DNA from: AP-15 sp963712825
GTDB taxonomy: Bacteria > Pseudomonadota > Alphaproteobacteria > ATCC43930 > CGMCC-115725
Length of the DNA stretch: 64,000 nucleotides
NCBI GenBank assembly: GCA_963712825.1
Contig: CAVQJP010000013.1
Coordinates: forward strand, 186,001-250,000
Direction of reading: 5' to 3'
Position numbers and translations under genes: made by a program. Shown piece after piece: positions 39,250-48,055 of this stretch. How positions within the stretch are numbered: position 1 is the stretch's first letter; each line of letters opens with the position of its first letter. The notes beneath the pieces were generated by a model, which saw only the letters and a program-made list of their open reading frames with translations, searched no databases and had not been told where the DNA came from.

Positions 39250-40308
39250 CTACTCGGCGGCGCGCCTGGGGGCGGCATGGGCGAAATGCGGCATGACCTC
39301 GCGGGCAAAACGGCGCAGGCTCAAGCGGCCGCGGGGACCGCCCCCCGAGCCGCCGCCGTTGACCAGCACATAGCCGACGCCGGCGGCGCGCAGCTCTTCG
39401 AGGCGCGCGGCGACGCGGTCGGGATTGCCGTATATGGCACTCGCTTGGTTGACCGCGCGCGGGTCGCCGGTGGCGCGGTCGGGACCGCCATGGACGGTGC
39501 CGTCGGGGGTGGTCGCGAGCTTCAGTTGGTGCAGCCGGTTGGCGAGCCGGCGCTCCATCGCCGCCTCGCGCTCGGACTCTGTGTCGCAGACAAAAAACGC
39601 GCGCGTCACCGCGACCTGCATCGGGTCGAAGTGGCGGCCCTGGGCCTCGACCTCGGATTTGTAGACGGCGATGCTCTTCGCGACGTCGTCAGGCGAGGCG
39701 TATTGCCCGAGCAGCAGATGATAGCCCTGGGCCGCCACCCGGCGGATCGAGCGCTCGCTGCCGGCCCCCATCCAGATCGGCGGGTGGGGCTGCTGCGCGG
39801 TCGGCGGCTCGACGGCGATGTTGTCGAACTGCCAATACTTGCCACGGTGCGAGAACGGCTCGTCGGCGGTCCACGCCTTGACGATTACGTCGAGCGCTTC
39901 GTCAAAGCGCGCGTCGGCCTCTTCCATGGCCACGCAAAACCCGGCGAACTCGTTGTAGCGGTAGCCTTTGCCGATGCCGAAATCGAGCCTTCCGCCCGAG
40001 AGCAGGTCGAGGGTCGCCGCCTGCTCAGCGAGCAACACCGGGTTGTGCCACGGCAAGACCATGACCGAGGTGCCAAGGCGCAGATGCCGTGTGCGAGCGC
40101 CGAGCCAGGTCAACAAGTTGATCGTCGCCGAGACCTGGCCGTAGCCGGTGAAATGGTGCTCGACGACAAAGGTGCTGTGAAAGCCGAGCGCCTCGGCCTC
40201 GATATTGTATTCGACAAAGTCGCGGAACCCCTCGGCGCTGTCGAACTCCGCCTCCTCAGGTCCCTTGGCGCGCCGCGCCGTGGCACTGCCGAACAAGCCG
40301 AACTGCAT
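39250..40308 (-). CDS. LLM flavin-dependent oxidoreductase (type 1 of two)
   Basis: The 352-residue product is a bacterial luciferase-like monooxygenase: MQFGLFGSATARRA, ALGFHSTFVVEHHFTGYGQV, LRLGTSVMVLPWHNPVLLAEQ, LDLLSGGRLDFGIGKGYR and the PPIWMGAGSERSIRRVA segment at the flavin/substrate site. These enzymes use reduced FMN, often from a separate reductase, to oxygenate their substrates. It is very similar in sequence to the enzyme at 45442-46476. The start at 40308 has AGGGTGAG upstream. It is the last gene of a minus-strand operon with the LysR, MFS and amidohydrolase genes, 215 bp from the last of these. The gap holds family C repeat fragments. Confidence 0.88.
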   Translation of the reverse strand: MQFGLFGSATARRAKGPEEAEFDSAEGFRDFVEYNIEAEALGFHSTFVVEHHFTGYGQVSATINLLTWLGARTRHLRLGTSVMVLPWHNPVLLAEQAATLDLLSGGRLDFGIGKGYRYNEFAGFCVAMEEADARFDEALDVIVKAWTADEPFSHRGKYWQFDNIAVEPPTAQQPHPPIWMGAGSERSIRRVAAQGYHLLLGQYASPDDVAKSIAVYKSEVEAQGRHFDPMQVAVTRAFFVCDTESEREAAMERRLANRLHQLKLATTPDGTVHGGPDRATGDPRAVNQASAIYGNPDRVAARLEELRAAGVGYVLVNGGGSGGGPRGRLSLRRFAREVMPHFAHAAPRRAAE

Positions 40309-40523
40309 TCGTCTCACCCTGATTGCCAAACCCGTCGAAGGACGAAACTACGTCACGGCCCGCGATGTTCAAAATACCGTTCTCTGATCACCGGCATAGC
40401 GATACGGCATCGCAGCGACCCTCACCCGTTTCGCTGTGCTCAGCACCCCTAGCGCATCGCGGGAGAGAGTGACGGTTTCAGTTCGCCAGGAACGAGCGGG
40501 TCAGGGCAGCTGTGCAGTGCTCC

Positions 40524-41351
40524 TCAGACCGGGCGCTTCCAGCCGAGCCAGTCGCAGATCGCGTCGCCCATCACGAGCTCCTTGTCGCGGCCTTGCAGCC
40601 ACGGCAGTTCCTCGGTGAACATCGTCACGCATTGCCGGTACGAGCACGGCATCCGGGTGATGTCGGTGCCCCAAAAGCAGCGCTGCGCGCCAAAGGCGTC
40701 GAAGATCTGGCGGATGTATTTGTGGATGTTGCGGTAGGGATAGGGTTCGCTCGAATAGCTCGGCGCCCCCGACAGCTTGACCGCGACATTCGGGTATTTG
40801 GCCAATGCCAGCATGTCGCCGAGATTGGCGAAAGCGGCGTCGTCGGTTCCCGAGCCGCCCGGGCCGCCGCGGCCATGATGGTCGATGTGCAGTTTGAGCG
40901 CCGGGTGGCGTTCGGCGATGCGGCTGAGCTCGGTCATGTGTCCGCCCGCCAATAGCCCGACCGGCAGCTTTTCGCGCTCGCACGCCGCCCAGAACCAGTC
41001 GAGCGAGCCGTCTAACCACCAGCTCTGCTGATGCGGCTGGTTGAACGTGAAGCGAAAGCCGAGCATCCCCGGCCTCTGCCGCCAATTCTTGACGATATCC
41101 TCGCGGTTGGGGGTCTGCAGGTCGAAATTGCCGAGGACGCAGAATTTGTCGGGGTGGGCTTTGACGGCTTCGACCGCTTGCGCGTTCGGCCCCTCGCCGA
41201 GGGTGCTGGGCGGATGGATCACCGCCGCGTCGACCCCGGCTTCGGCCATTTCCTTGAGCGCGTCGTCTACGTTGTAGGTCGGGATCTGGCGGTGATGCGG
41301 CGACATCCGCGCGTTTTCCCAAAGGTGGATCTGCAAGTCGACGATCTGCAT
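40524..41351 (-). CDS. Amidohydrolase family (TIM-barrel) protein
   Basis: The 275-residue protein is a short member of the amidohydrolase 2 family. It has the N-terminal MQIVDLQIHLWEN (first metal-ligand position), HPALKLHIDHHGRGG and the late FWGTDITRMPCSYRQC with the conserved aspartate. Family members decarboxylate or hydrolyse ring-derived acids, for example 2-pyrone-4,6-dicarboxylate lactonase. It is only a distant relative of the protein at 20880-22028. It lies 48 bp after the MFS transporter gene in the same operon, which suggests that the carrier imports its substrate. Confidence 0.85.
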   Translation of the reverse strand: MQIVDLQIHLWENARMSPHHRQIPTYNVDDALKEMAEAGVDAAVIHPPSTLGEGPNAQAVEAVKAHPDKFCVLGNFDLQTPNREDIVKNWRQRPGMLGFRFTFNQPHQQSWWLDGSLDWFWAACEREKLPVGLLAGGHMTELSRIAERHPALKLHIDHHGRGGPGGSGTDDAAFANLGDMLALAKYPNVAVKLSGAPSYSSEPYPYRNIHKYIRQIFDAFGAQRCFWGTDITRMPCSYRQCVTMFTEELPWLQGRDKELVMGDAICDWLGWKRPV

Positions 41352-41399
41352 CGGGTTTCTCCTTGCCGTGAATTTGTGGTTGCCTAATCGAGGTCAGCG

Positions 41400-42824
41400 T
41401 TAGCCGGCGCGAACAGCGGCCCTGGCGGCAGGCGCCGGCGCCGGCACTTCGTCGTCTTCCATGGCCAGAGGTCTTCCGTGGGTTTCGGGGCCGAGAAAGG
41501 TAAAGGCCAGCCCGATCCCCACAGCGCAGACCGCAAGAAACAGAAACGCCGGGAAGATCGCCTGCTCGGTGGCATGGGGAGTTAACAGGTTGCCGGCGCC
41601 GGCGATGATCGCGAGCGATGCCGGTCCGAGGATCTTGCCAAAGCCGTTGGCGGCAAGGTTGAGGCCGGCGGCGCGCGCGCCGCGGCGCACCCCGAACACC
41701 TCGACCGCATAGGGTGCGAGATTGGTAAAGCCGCCCTCCATAAACAAATTGGCGACCATCAGGAGCGGGATGAACAGCGGGAACCCGCCGATCTGGACCC
41801 CGTGGAAATAGCCGGCGACCGCGATCGTGACGGCAAGCCCGAACCCGTGCAGCTGGCCGCAGCGCCGCCTTCCGAACCATTGCGGCATCAGCGCGAACGC
41901 GATCTTGCCGGTGATCCCGCACAGGATCACAAAGACGAAATAGCGCGCCGCCTGCGCGACCGTGATCTTCAGCAGCAGCGAAAAGATCGTCGGACCCCAC
42001 AGGATCACAGCGTAGTCGACAGTGGCCGCACCGCCCATCGTGAAGACCACGAGCCAGAACAGCCGCGGCTGCGCGTAAAGCTCCCAAAACCGCCCGCGCG
42101 GCGGGTTGACCGGACGGATGTTCGGCAGCGGAACCGCGGCGAGCGGCAGACCCAGATGGCGCGCGACCAATTCCCGCGCCTCGGCAAAACGGCCCTTGGC
42201 GATCAGCCAGCGCACCGATTCCGGCATAAAAAGCCCGGCCAGCACGGCGATCAACGCCGGGGCGGCGCCGAGTGCCGCAACCCCGCGCCAGCCCAGCACT
42301 GACAGCAATGTCGCGGCGGTCAACGACGACAGCAGGGTGCCGACGGTCGGAAATACCACGGCGAGGCTGGCGACGATGGTGCGGAACCGGGTCGGGGTGA
42401 TCTCGACGATCATCGTCAGCGCCGGGACGCTCGCCGCCGACAGGCCAAAGCCGACGACAAAGCGCAATGCCGCGAACAAGAGCCAGGCATGGTCCGGGAT
42501 CAGTGCTATCGAGCCCGCCCCGCAGGCGCAGATCAGATAGCCGGCAACGAGCTGGCGCTTACGGCCCCATGCGTCGCAAAGCGAACCCCAGATCGGCGCG
42601 CTGACGATGGCGCCGACGCCGCCGCTCAACAGGATGACAGCGGATTGACCATAGGTCAGGTGCCAGCGCGGACCGAGCTCGGCGACCAGGTAGCCGACGA
42701 TGAAAAAATCGAACAGATCGAGCATCGACCCGGCGGCAATCAGCGCGAAGGTGCGCCAATAGCGCCAATTGAGCGGCGCCCGGTCAAACAGCGCCAGCAG
42801 GCGGTCCGAGGTTTGTTCGGTCAT
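41400..42824 (-). CDS. Major facilitator superfamily transporter
   Basis: The 474-residue carrier has twelve predicted helices. Typical marks are SMLDLFDFFIVGYLVAELGP in helix 1, GSLCDAWGRKRQLVAGYLIC as loop 2-3, RFVVGFGLSAASVPALTMIV in helix 4, PESVRWLIAKGRFAEARELV after helix 6, and a long C-terminal tail (EDDEVPAPAPAARAAVRAG). This pattern is that of the sugar/aromatic-acid:H+ symporter branch. It lies 69 bp after the LysR gene and 48 bp before the amidohydrolase. The substrate is inferred to be a carboxylic acid; it is not shown by the sequence. Confidence 0.9.
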   Translation of the reverse strand: MTEQTSDRLLALFDRAPLNWRYWRTFALIAAGSMLDLFDFFIVGYLVAELGPRWHLTYGQSAVILLSGGVGAIVSAPIWGSLCDAWGRKRQLVAGYLICACGAGSIALIPDHAWLLFAALRFVVGFGLSAASVPALTMIVEITPTRFRTIVASLAVVFPTVGTLLSSLTAATLLSVLGWRGVAALGAAPALIAVLAGLFMPESVRWLIAKGRFAEARELVARHLGLPLAAVPLPNIRPVNPPRGRFWELYAQPRLFWLVVFTMGGAATVDYAVILWGPTIFSLLLKITVAQAARYFVFVILCGITGKIAFALMPQWFGRRRCGQLHGFGLAVTIAVAGYFHGVQIGGFPLFIPLLMVANLFMEGGFTNLAPYAVEVFGVRRGARAAGLNLAANGFGKILGPASLAIIAGAGNLLTPHATEQAIFPAFLFLAVCAVGIGLAFTFLGPETHGRPLAMEDDEVPAPAPAARAAVRAG

Positions 42825-42893
42825 CTGCTCCCTCCCGGAGATTTTCGGTCGGGCGGTAGTCCCGACATTGTTTCTTCGCTCAACGGAGCGGGG

Positions 42894-43934
42894 TCATCCC
42901 GACTCACGGCCCGCGGATGGGCGCGACCCGGCGGCTCCTCGATCGCTCGATCTGGATGCCGGCGCGATCCGCGAGCGTCCGACTTTGACCCGGGACGCAA
43001 CCGGCGACGGAACGGCGATTGCCGGCTCCCGAACGGAGGGGCGCAGCTTGCCGTCGGCTTCGATGTCGCCGAGGACTTCGGCCACAATTTCGGCTACCGC
43101 CTGGCGCGCGGCGGAGGGACCGCGGCCCGCGGCCCCACCCAGCGCCAAAGTGCGCAAGACGCCCGACGCGGTGATCCGGTGCGCTTGCGCCAGCCCGCGC
43201 GCGCATTCGCGATGGACCGAGGAATAGGGCAGAATCGACGCGCCGACACCCTGCTGCACCATCAACCGGATGGTTTCGTGGTCGTTGAGCTCGGTGTCGA
43301 CCTCAAGCGCGATGCCGCGGCCGGCGAGCAAAACATCGAGCGCCGCGCGCAGCCCGTCGCCGAGGATCAGCGGGGTGCGGTTTAATTCCTCGGCCGAGAC
43401 GACGCCGGCGGGCCGCGCGCCGGGCTGCGTCACCAGCACCATTTCCTCTTCGGCGAGCCGGGTCGAGGCGATCAGCCGGCTGCGCGAGATCTCCGCCATC
43501 AGCGCCAAATCGACAAGCCCCGCGACGATGAACTCCTCGAGCCGCACGGTGCCGGCATGCACCACCTTGAGCTCGATCAACGGGTAGTGGCCCCGCATCC
43601 GGGCGAACAGCTCGGGCACGACGACCGGGCACAGGGTCGGGGTGACGCCGAGGATGATCTTGCCGCTGGGATGCGCCTTGTGCGCCCGGATTTCGTCGCC
43701 GGCGCGCTCGACGTCGCGCAGGATGCGCTCGGCGCTGTCGAGCAGCTTCTGCCCGGCCTCGGTCAGCCGGACGCCGCGATTGGCGCGGGTGAACAACGCC
43801 GCGTCGAGCTCGTCCTCGAGCCGCTGGATGTGGCGGGTCAGCGCCGGCTGCGCGATCTGCAAATGCGCCGAAGCGCGGGTAATGCTGCCGAGCTCGGCGA
43901 TGCGGACAAAGTAGTGAAGGCTGCGCAATTCCAT
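42894..43934 (-). CDS. LysR family transcriptional regulator
   Basis: The 346-residue protein starts with a LysR winged helix-turn-helix (MELRSLHYFVRIAELGSITR, then SAHLQIAQPALTRHIQRLEDEL) and continues with the periplasmic-binding-like effector domain (KIILGVTPTLCPVVVPELFA). Family members are about 300 residues; this one carries an extra ~50-residue Ala/Ser/Arg/Pro-rich tail after IEADGKLRPSV, perhaps disordered. It is first in the minus-strand set with the MFS and amidohydrolase genes and divergent from the LLM gene at 44259, so it probably regulates one or both arms from the 324-bp spacer. Start: Met at 43934, where the conserved helix begins. Confidence 0.9.
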   Translation of the reverse strand: MELRSLHYFVRIAELGSITRASAHLQIAQPALTRHIQRLEDELDAALFTRANRGVRLTEAGQKLLDSAERILRDVERAGDEIRAHKAHPSGKIILGVTPTLCPVVVPELFARMRGHYPLIELKVVHAGTVRLEEFIVAGLVDLALMAEISRSRLIASTRLAEEEMVLVTQPGARPAGVVSAEELNRTPLILGDGLRAALDVLLAGRGIALEVDTELNDHETIRLMVQQGVGASILPYSSVHRECARGLAQAHRITASGVLRTLALGGAAGRGPSAARQAVAEIVAEVLGDIEADGKLRPSVREPAIAVPSPVASRVKVGRSRIAPASRSSDRGAAGSRPSAGRESG

Positions 43935-44031
43935 CGCGGCCGCGATTTCGCCCACCCGCGGCCGCCGAGGTCAACCGGAATTGTCGATCGGCTTACAAGC
44001 GCGGCAGCGCCCGCCCGCTACTGCGAGTAGT

Positions 44032-44115
44032 GTCATTGCGAGCGAAGCGAAGCAATCTCGGGCGGACAACTCGTCCGATCTGGATTGCTTCGTCGCGGGC
44101 GCTCCTCGCAATGAC
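44032..44115. repeat. Intergenic inverted repeat, family B
   Basis: The 84-bp unit opens GTCATTGCGAGCGAAGCGAA and closes GCTCCTCGCAATGAC; its middle (CTCGGGC, CTCGTC, GATTGCTTCGTCGC) matches the copy at 49265-49353. It occupies part of the 324-bp LysR/LLM divergent spacer, whose remaining 140 bp (44116-44258) show no gene and would have to hold the promoter. Confidence 0.8.
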
Positions 44116-44258
44116 CAACTTCGAGCGGGCCGATAGACATGCTCGTTTTTTGGCCATGCCGGGACGGCATGAACATGATCGGAAATCGGTATTTGCTTGA
44201 TGAAGGGATTGAATTTAGCGTCGCCGTGGCAGGCTGCGCAGAGCCAGGAGAAACGGTT

Positions 44259-45287
44259 ATGGAAGTCGGCGTCTACCATGAATTCCACTGTCGGCCGGGA
44301 GAGACCCCGGCGGCGGCGTTCGCGGCGGCGCTCGACCAGATCGAGGCGGCCGACCGCTGGGGGCTTGATGCGATCTGGCTCGCCGAAATCCACCAGCAGG
44401 CGAAGCGTTCGGTGATGAGCGCGCCGATGACCGTGGCCAGCGCCATCGCCGCCCGCACCAAGCGCATCAAGATCGGCACCGGGGTCCAGGTGCTGCCATT
44501 GTGCCACCCGCTGCGCCTCGCCGAGGAGACCGCGACCGTCGACCAGATCAGCCAGGGACGACTGCTGTTCGGGGTCGGCCGCAGCGGCAACCCGCGCAGC
44601 TACATGGCCTATGGCGTGCCCTATTCCGAAAGCCGCGAACGCTTTCTCGAAACCCTCGACATTGTCAAAAAGGCGTGGACGCAGGAACGCTTTTCGTACG
44701 AGGGCAAATACTGGCGGTTCGAGAATGCCAGCGCCGTGCCGCAGCCGTTTCAAAAACCGTTCCCGCCGATCCGCGTCGCCGCCGCCAGCGAGGAGACCTT
44801 TCCGTCGTTGGGCGAGGCCGGCTACCCGATCTTTGTCGCGGTCCGCAGCGGCTCATTGTCGGGGCTCGCACCCGATCTCGCCGCCTACCGCCAAGCCTAC
44901 AAGGAGGCCGGTCACCCAGGTCACGGCGAGGTCTATCTGCGGCTGACCCTGCACATCGCCGACACCGACCGGCAGGCCTTCGACGAGGCCGAGGAGAGCA
45001 TCATGTCCGGCTACCGGACCTTGAGCACCCGGCTCGAAAACGCGCCCAACCGGCGGCGCGCGGCCGAGGCGGAGACCATCCGCACGATCTCCTACGAGGA
45101 GGTCCAGCGCGACAAGGTCATCATCGGCAGCGCCGAGCGGGTCGCCGACCGCCTCTTGCAGCTGCATGAAGAGCTGGGGCTCGACGGCATTCTCGCCGAA
45201 TTGAACTTCGGCGCGCTGATCGCACCCGAGGCGATGACCCGGTCATTGCAGCTGTTGTGCGAAAAGGTGCTGCCGCGGCTGCATTAG
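44259..45287 (+). CDS. LLM flavin-dependent oxidoreductase (type 2 of two)
   Basis: The 342-residue luciferase-like protein starts MEVGVYHEFHCRPGETPAAA and has EAADRWGLDAIWLAEIHQQ, KIGTGVQVLPLCHPLRLAEE, the QGRLLFGVGRSGNPRSY stretch, and PIRVAAASEETFPSLGEAG. It is a close paralogue of 46670-47725, with matching motifs almost throughout, and more distant from the pair at 39250 and 45442. An AGGAGAAACG site lies just before the ATG. Two in-frame upstream Met codons (from 44139) give non-conserved N-termini. It is the first gene of the plus-strand arm, divergent from the LysR gene. Substrate unknown. Confidence 0.88.
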   Translation: MEVGVYHEFHCRPGETPAAAFAAALDQIEAADRWGLDAIWLAEIHQQAKRSVMSAPMTVASAIAARTKRIKIGTGVQVLPLCHPLRLAEETATVDQISQGRLLFGVGRSGNPRSYMAYGVPYSESRERFLETLDIVKKAWTQERFSYEGKYWRFENASAVPQPFQKPFPPIRVAAASEETFPSLGEAGYPIFVAVRSGSLSGLAPDLAAYRQAYKEAGHPGHGEVYLRLTLHIADTDRQAFDEAEESIMSGYRTLSTRLENAPNRRRAAEAETIRTISYEEVQRDKVIIGSAERVADRLLQLHEELGLDGILAELNFGALIAPEAMTRSLQLLCEKVLPRLH

Positions 45288-45322
45288 GGTTGGCAATGAA
45301 GTTCTGCCGCGGCGTTCTACTC

Positions 45323-45402
45323 CGTCATTCCCGCGACAAGCGGGAATCCAGGGCGACAGCCGCGACCGCTACCCTGGGCCCCCGCTTTCGCGGGGGCGAC
45401 GG
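45323..45402. repeat. Intergenic inverted repeat, family A
   Basis: CGTCATTCCCGCGACAAGCG and CCCGCTTTCGCGGGGGCGAC are inverted arms 80 bp end to end, the clearest copy of family A. It lies between the first two LLM genes of the plus-strand arm, whose spacer holds nothing else. Confidence 0.8.
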
Positions 45403-45441
45403 ATCAAAGCTGCCGGTGATCAGCAAGATAAGGAGCGTAGA

Positions 45442-46476
45442 ATGAAATTCGGATTGTTTGGCAGCGCGCAGGCCCGGCGCGCCGGTCCCGATACCGACAG
45501 CAGCCAGGGCTTTCGCGATTTTATCGACAACAATGTCGAGGCCGAGACGCTCGGCTACTACAGCACCTTTCTCGTCGAGCACCATTTCACCGGTTTTGGG
45601 CAGGTGTCGGCGAGCCTCAATTTGCTGACCTGGCTCGGTGCGCGCACCCGGAATTTGCGGCTCGGCACCGCGGTGCTGGTGCTGCCGTGGCACAACCCGG
45701 TGCTGCTCGCCGAGCAGGCGGCGACGCTCGACCTGCTGTCGGGAGGGCGGCTCGATTTTGGTGTCGGCAAAGGCTATCGCTGGAACGAATTCGCCGGCTT
45801 CTGCGTGCCGATGGAAGAGGCCGACGAGCGCTTTGAGGAAGTGCTCGACGTCGTCACCAAGGCCTTTGTCTCGGAAGCACCGTTCTCGCATCGCGGCAAA
45901 TATTGGCAATTCGACGAGATCGTCGTCGAGCCGCCGGCTGCGCAAAAGCCGCATCCGCCGTTCTGGATGGGTGCGGGCAGCGCCAACTCGGTCCGCCAGG
46001 TCGCCGAGCGCGGCTACAACATGCTGTTGGGCCAGCACGCGCTGGCCGAAGAGAGCCTGGAACAGGTCGCGCAGTTCAGAAACGAGGTCGAGGCGCGCGG
46101 GCGTCGTTTCAACCCGATGGAGGTCGCTGTCGCCCGCGCGGTGCATTTCGCCAAAAACGCCGACGACAAGGAGGCCGCGATCGAACGCCGCTACCAGGGC
46201 CATATGCGCGTCAACGCGTTGGCCCGCCGGCCGGGCCACGAAACCCGCGACCGCTACATCCTCGATGATGAAAAACGGGCGCGCTACGAAAGCGCCGAGA
46301 GCGCCTTGTTCGGCACGCCTGACGAGATCGTCCGCAAGCTCGAAAAATTGCGCGCCGGCGGCGTCGAATACGTGATCATCAATTTTGGCGGCTCGCGCGA
46401 GAACATCCGCCGCTTTGCCCGCGAGATCATGCCGGCCTTTAGCGACCAGCCCGCTTTCGCGCTCGCCGGCAAGTGA
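45442..46476 (+). CDS. LLM flavin-dependent oxidoreductase (type 1 of two)
   Basis: The 344-residue luciferase-like protein begins MKFGLFGSAQARRAGPDTDS and shares nearly every motif with the protein at 39250-40308 (EHHFTGFGQVSASLNLLTWL, LDLLSGGRLDFGVGKGYR, PPFWMGAGSANSVRQVA), showing a duplication within this locus. It carries an added segment near residue 250-270 (HMRVNALARRPGHETRDRYI). As in other LLM enzymes, reduced FMN is the expected cofactor. The start has an AAGGAG site. It lies 154 bp after the type 2 gene at 44259, with a family A repeat between them. Confidence 0.88.
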   Translation: MKFGLFGSAQARRAGPDTDSSQGFRDFIDNNVEAETLGYYSTFLVEHHFTGFGQVSASLNLLTWLGARTRNLRLGTAVLVLPWHNPVLLAEQAATLDLLSGGRLDFGVGKGYRWNEFAGFCVPMEEADERFEEVLDVVTKAFVSEAPFSHRGKYWQFDEIVVEPPAAQKPHPPFWMGAGSANSVRQVAERGYNMLLGQHALAEESLEQVAQFRNEVEARGRRFNPMEVAVARAVHFAKNADDKEAAIERRYQGHMRVNALARRPGHETRDRYILDDEKRARYESAESALFGTPDEIVRKLEKLRAGGVEYVIINFGGSRENIRRFAREIMPAFSDQPAFALAGK

Positions 46477-46520
46477 CGGCACGAGGCTAACGAAATGGGC
46501 GAGCTGATCGAACGTTGTGT

Positions 46521-46615
46521 CGTCACCCCCGGCGCAAGCGGGGGTCCAGCGCAGTCACGGAGATCCTGGCGCTGGGAGACCCTGGCCCTGGATTCCCGCT
46601 TTCGCGGGAATGACG
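46521..46615. repeat. Intergenic inverted repeat, family A
   Basis: CGTCACCCCCGGCGCAAGCG and CCCGCTTTCGCGGGAATGAC form the arms of a 95-bp copy between the LLM genes at 45442 and 46670. Compared with 45323-45402 the two arms are swapped in sequence type, one GGGGG-like and one GGGAA-like. Confidence 0.75.
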
Positions 46616-46669
46616 ATTGAGTTGCGCCGCCGGTAAATAAGGGTTGGTTCGTCAACAGGAGTAGCAGAG

Positions 46670-47725
46670 ATGTCGTTCGAATTCGGCGTGTTCCACGAGT
46701 TTCAGCGCCGCCCGGGTCAGACCGAGGCGGAGGCGTTCGCCACCGCCTTCGAGCAGGTCGACGCCGCCGAGCGCTGGGGTCTCGACGCGATCTGGCTTGC
46801 TGAAATCCACATGGCGCCCGAGCGCTCGGTCTGTGCGGTGCCGATGACCATCGCCAGCGCCATTGCCGCGCGGACCCGCAACATCAAAATCGGCACGGGT
46901 GTCCAGGTGCTGCCGCTGTGTCAGCCGCTGCGGCTCGCCGAAGACGCCGCCACGGTCGACCACATCAGCCGCGGACGGCTGCTCTTTGGCGTCGGACGCA
47001 GCGGGTTCCCACGGGCCTACGAAGCCTACGGCATCCCCTATGGCGAGAGCCCCGAGCGTTTTGCCGAAGTGCTTGAAATCGTCAAACGCGCCTGGACAGA
47101 GGAAACGTTTTCGTTCGCCGGCAAATTCTACAATTACGAAAATGTGTGCATCGTGCCAAAGCCGTACCACAAGCCGCATCCCCCGATCCGGATTGCAGCC
47201 AATCGTGAAGACACGTTCATTTCGGCCGGCCGGCAGGGTTACGCGATCTTTGTCGGCGCGCGGCGGGGCACGTTCGACGAAGTCCTGCCCAATGTCGGGA
47301 TCTATCGCGAGGCCTGGAAAGCGGCCGGTCATCCCGGAAATGGCGAGGTTTATCTGCGGGCACCGGTCTATGTCGGCGACACGCTCGAACAGGCGCTCTC
47401 CGATCCGCAGGAAGCGCTGATGAATTTCTATCGCTACCTGGGCGCCCGGCTTCAAGAATCGGCCAATAGTCCCGGCATCTTCGACACCAACCGGCGGATC
47501 GAGGGCGCCCAACGGCTGCAGTCGCTCACCTGGGACGAGGTGCGGCGCGGCCGGGCGATCGTCGGCACCCCGGAAATGGTCGCCGATAATCTTGCGAGTC
47601 TCAAAGACCAGCTCGGCCTCGCCGGCATCCTCGCCGAACTCAATACGGGTGGTCTCATTCCGCACGAACGCGTCATGCGCTCGATGCAGCTTTTGTGCGA
47701 AAAGGTCCAACCGCAGCTTCACTGA
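46670..47725 (+). CDS. LLM flavin-dependent oxidoreductase (type 2 of two)
   Basis: The 351-residue luciferase-like protein starts MSFEFGVFHEFQRRPGQTEA and is the paralogue of the protein at 44259: AERWGLDAIWLAEIHMA, KIGTGVQVLPLCQPLRLAED, RGRLLFGVGRSGFPRAY, and NGEVYLRAPVYVGDTLEQAL match it closely. It has a longer C-terminal part (DTNRRIEGAQRLQSLTWDEV). An AGGAGTAGCAG site precedes the ATG. It ends the plus-strand LLM arm. The presence of two copies of each of two types suggests related but distinct substrates, or recent duplication. Confidence 0.88.
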   Translation: MSFEFGVFHEFQRRPGQTEAEAFATAFEQVDAAERWGLDAIWLAEIHMAPERSVCAVPMTIASAIAARTRNIKIGTGVQVLPLCQPLRLAEDAATVDHISRGRLLFGVGRSGFPRAYEAYGIPYGESPERFAEVLEIVKRAWTEETFSFAGKFYNYENVCIVPKPYHKPHPPIRIAANREDTFISAGRQGYAIFVGARRGTFDEVLPNVGIYREAWKAAGHPGNGEVYLRAPVYVGDTLEQALSDPQEALMNFYRYLGARLQESANSPGIFDTNRRIEGAQRLQSLTWDEVRRGRAIVGTPEMVADNLASLKDQLGLAGILAELNTGGLIPHERVMRSMQLLCEKVQPQLH

Positions 47726-47836
47726 CGGCCGCATGCCGGGCGCTCCACCGCCTATTGCCGAGCCGGGCCGCCCAGCACAGTTAACAGGGAATGGGTCCGG
47801 CCCGAGGTCCGGCCGGCGGTGACGAAGGAGGTGGAG

Positions 47837-48055
47837 ATGGCGATGGAACGAAGCGCGGACAAGCTCCGCCGTGCGGCCGAGCGGCATGCCGCGCGCGGCA
47901 AGGGCAGCGAAGAAGAGCGGCGGCAAAGCGACGCCGAATCCGCCGAGGTTCACGGCGAGCTCACCCAGCCCGGAGAAAGCAAGGGGCGCCCGCGCTCGGA
48001 CGGCGAGCCCGGCGACCGGGGACGCCCGTCAAACGCCGGGAACGACGGGCCCTGA
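47837..48055 (+). CDS. Small, highly charged protein of unknown function
   Basis: The ATG at 47837 has a strong AAGGAGGTGGAG ribosome site and opens a 72-residue frame (MAMERSADKLRRAAERHAAR, then a Glu/Ser/Gly/Arg-rich tail). An upstream in-frame GTG at 47819 would lie inside or before that site. The composition is mostly Arg, Glu, Ser, Gly and Pro with no hydrophobic segment, so the chain is probably disordered. Only the first 20 residues look helical. The strong ribosome site argues for a real gene; the GC-rich sequence argues for caution. Its neighbours are LLM and galM. Confidence 0.5.
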   Translation: MAMERSADKLRRAAERHAARGKGSEEERRQSDAESAEVHGELTQPGESKGRPRSDGEPGDRGRPSNAGNDGP

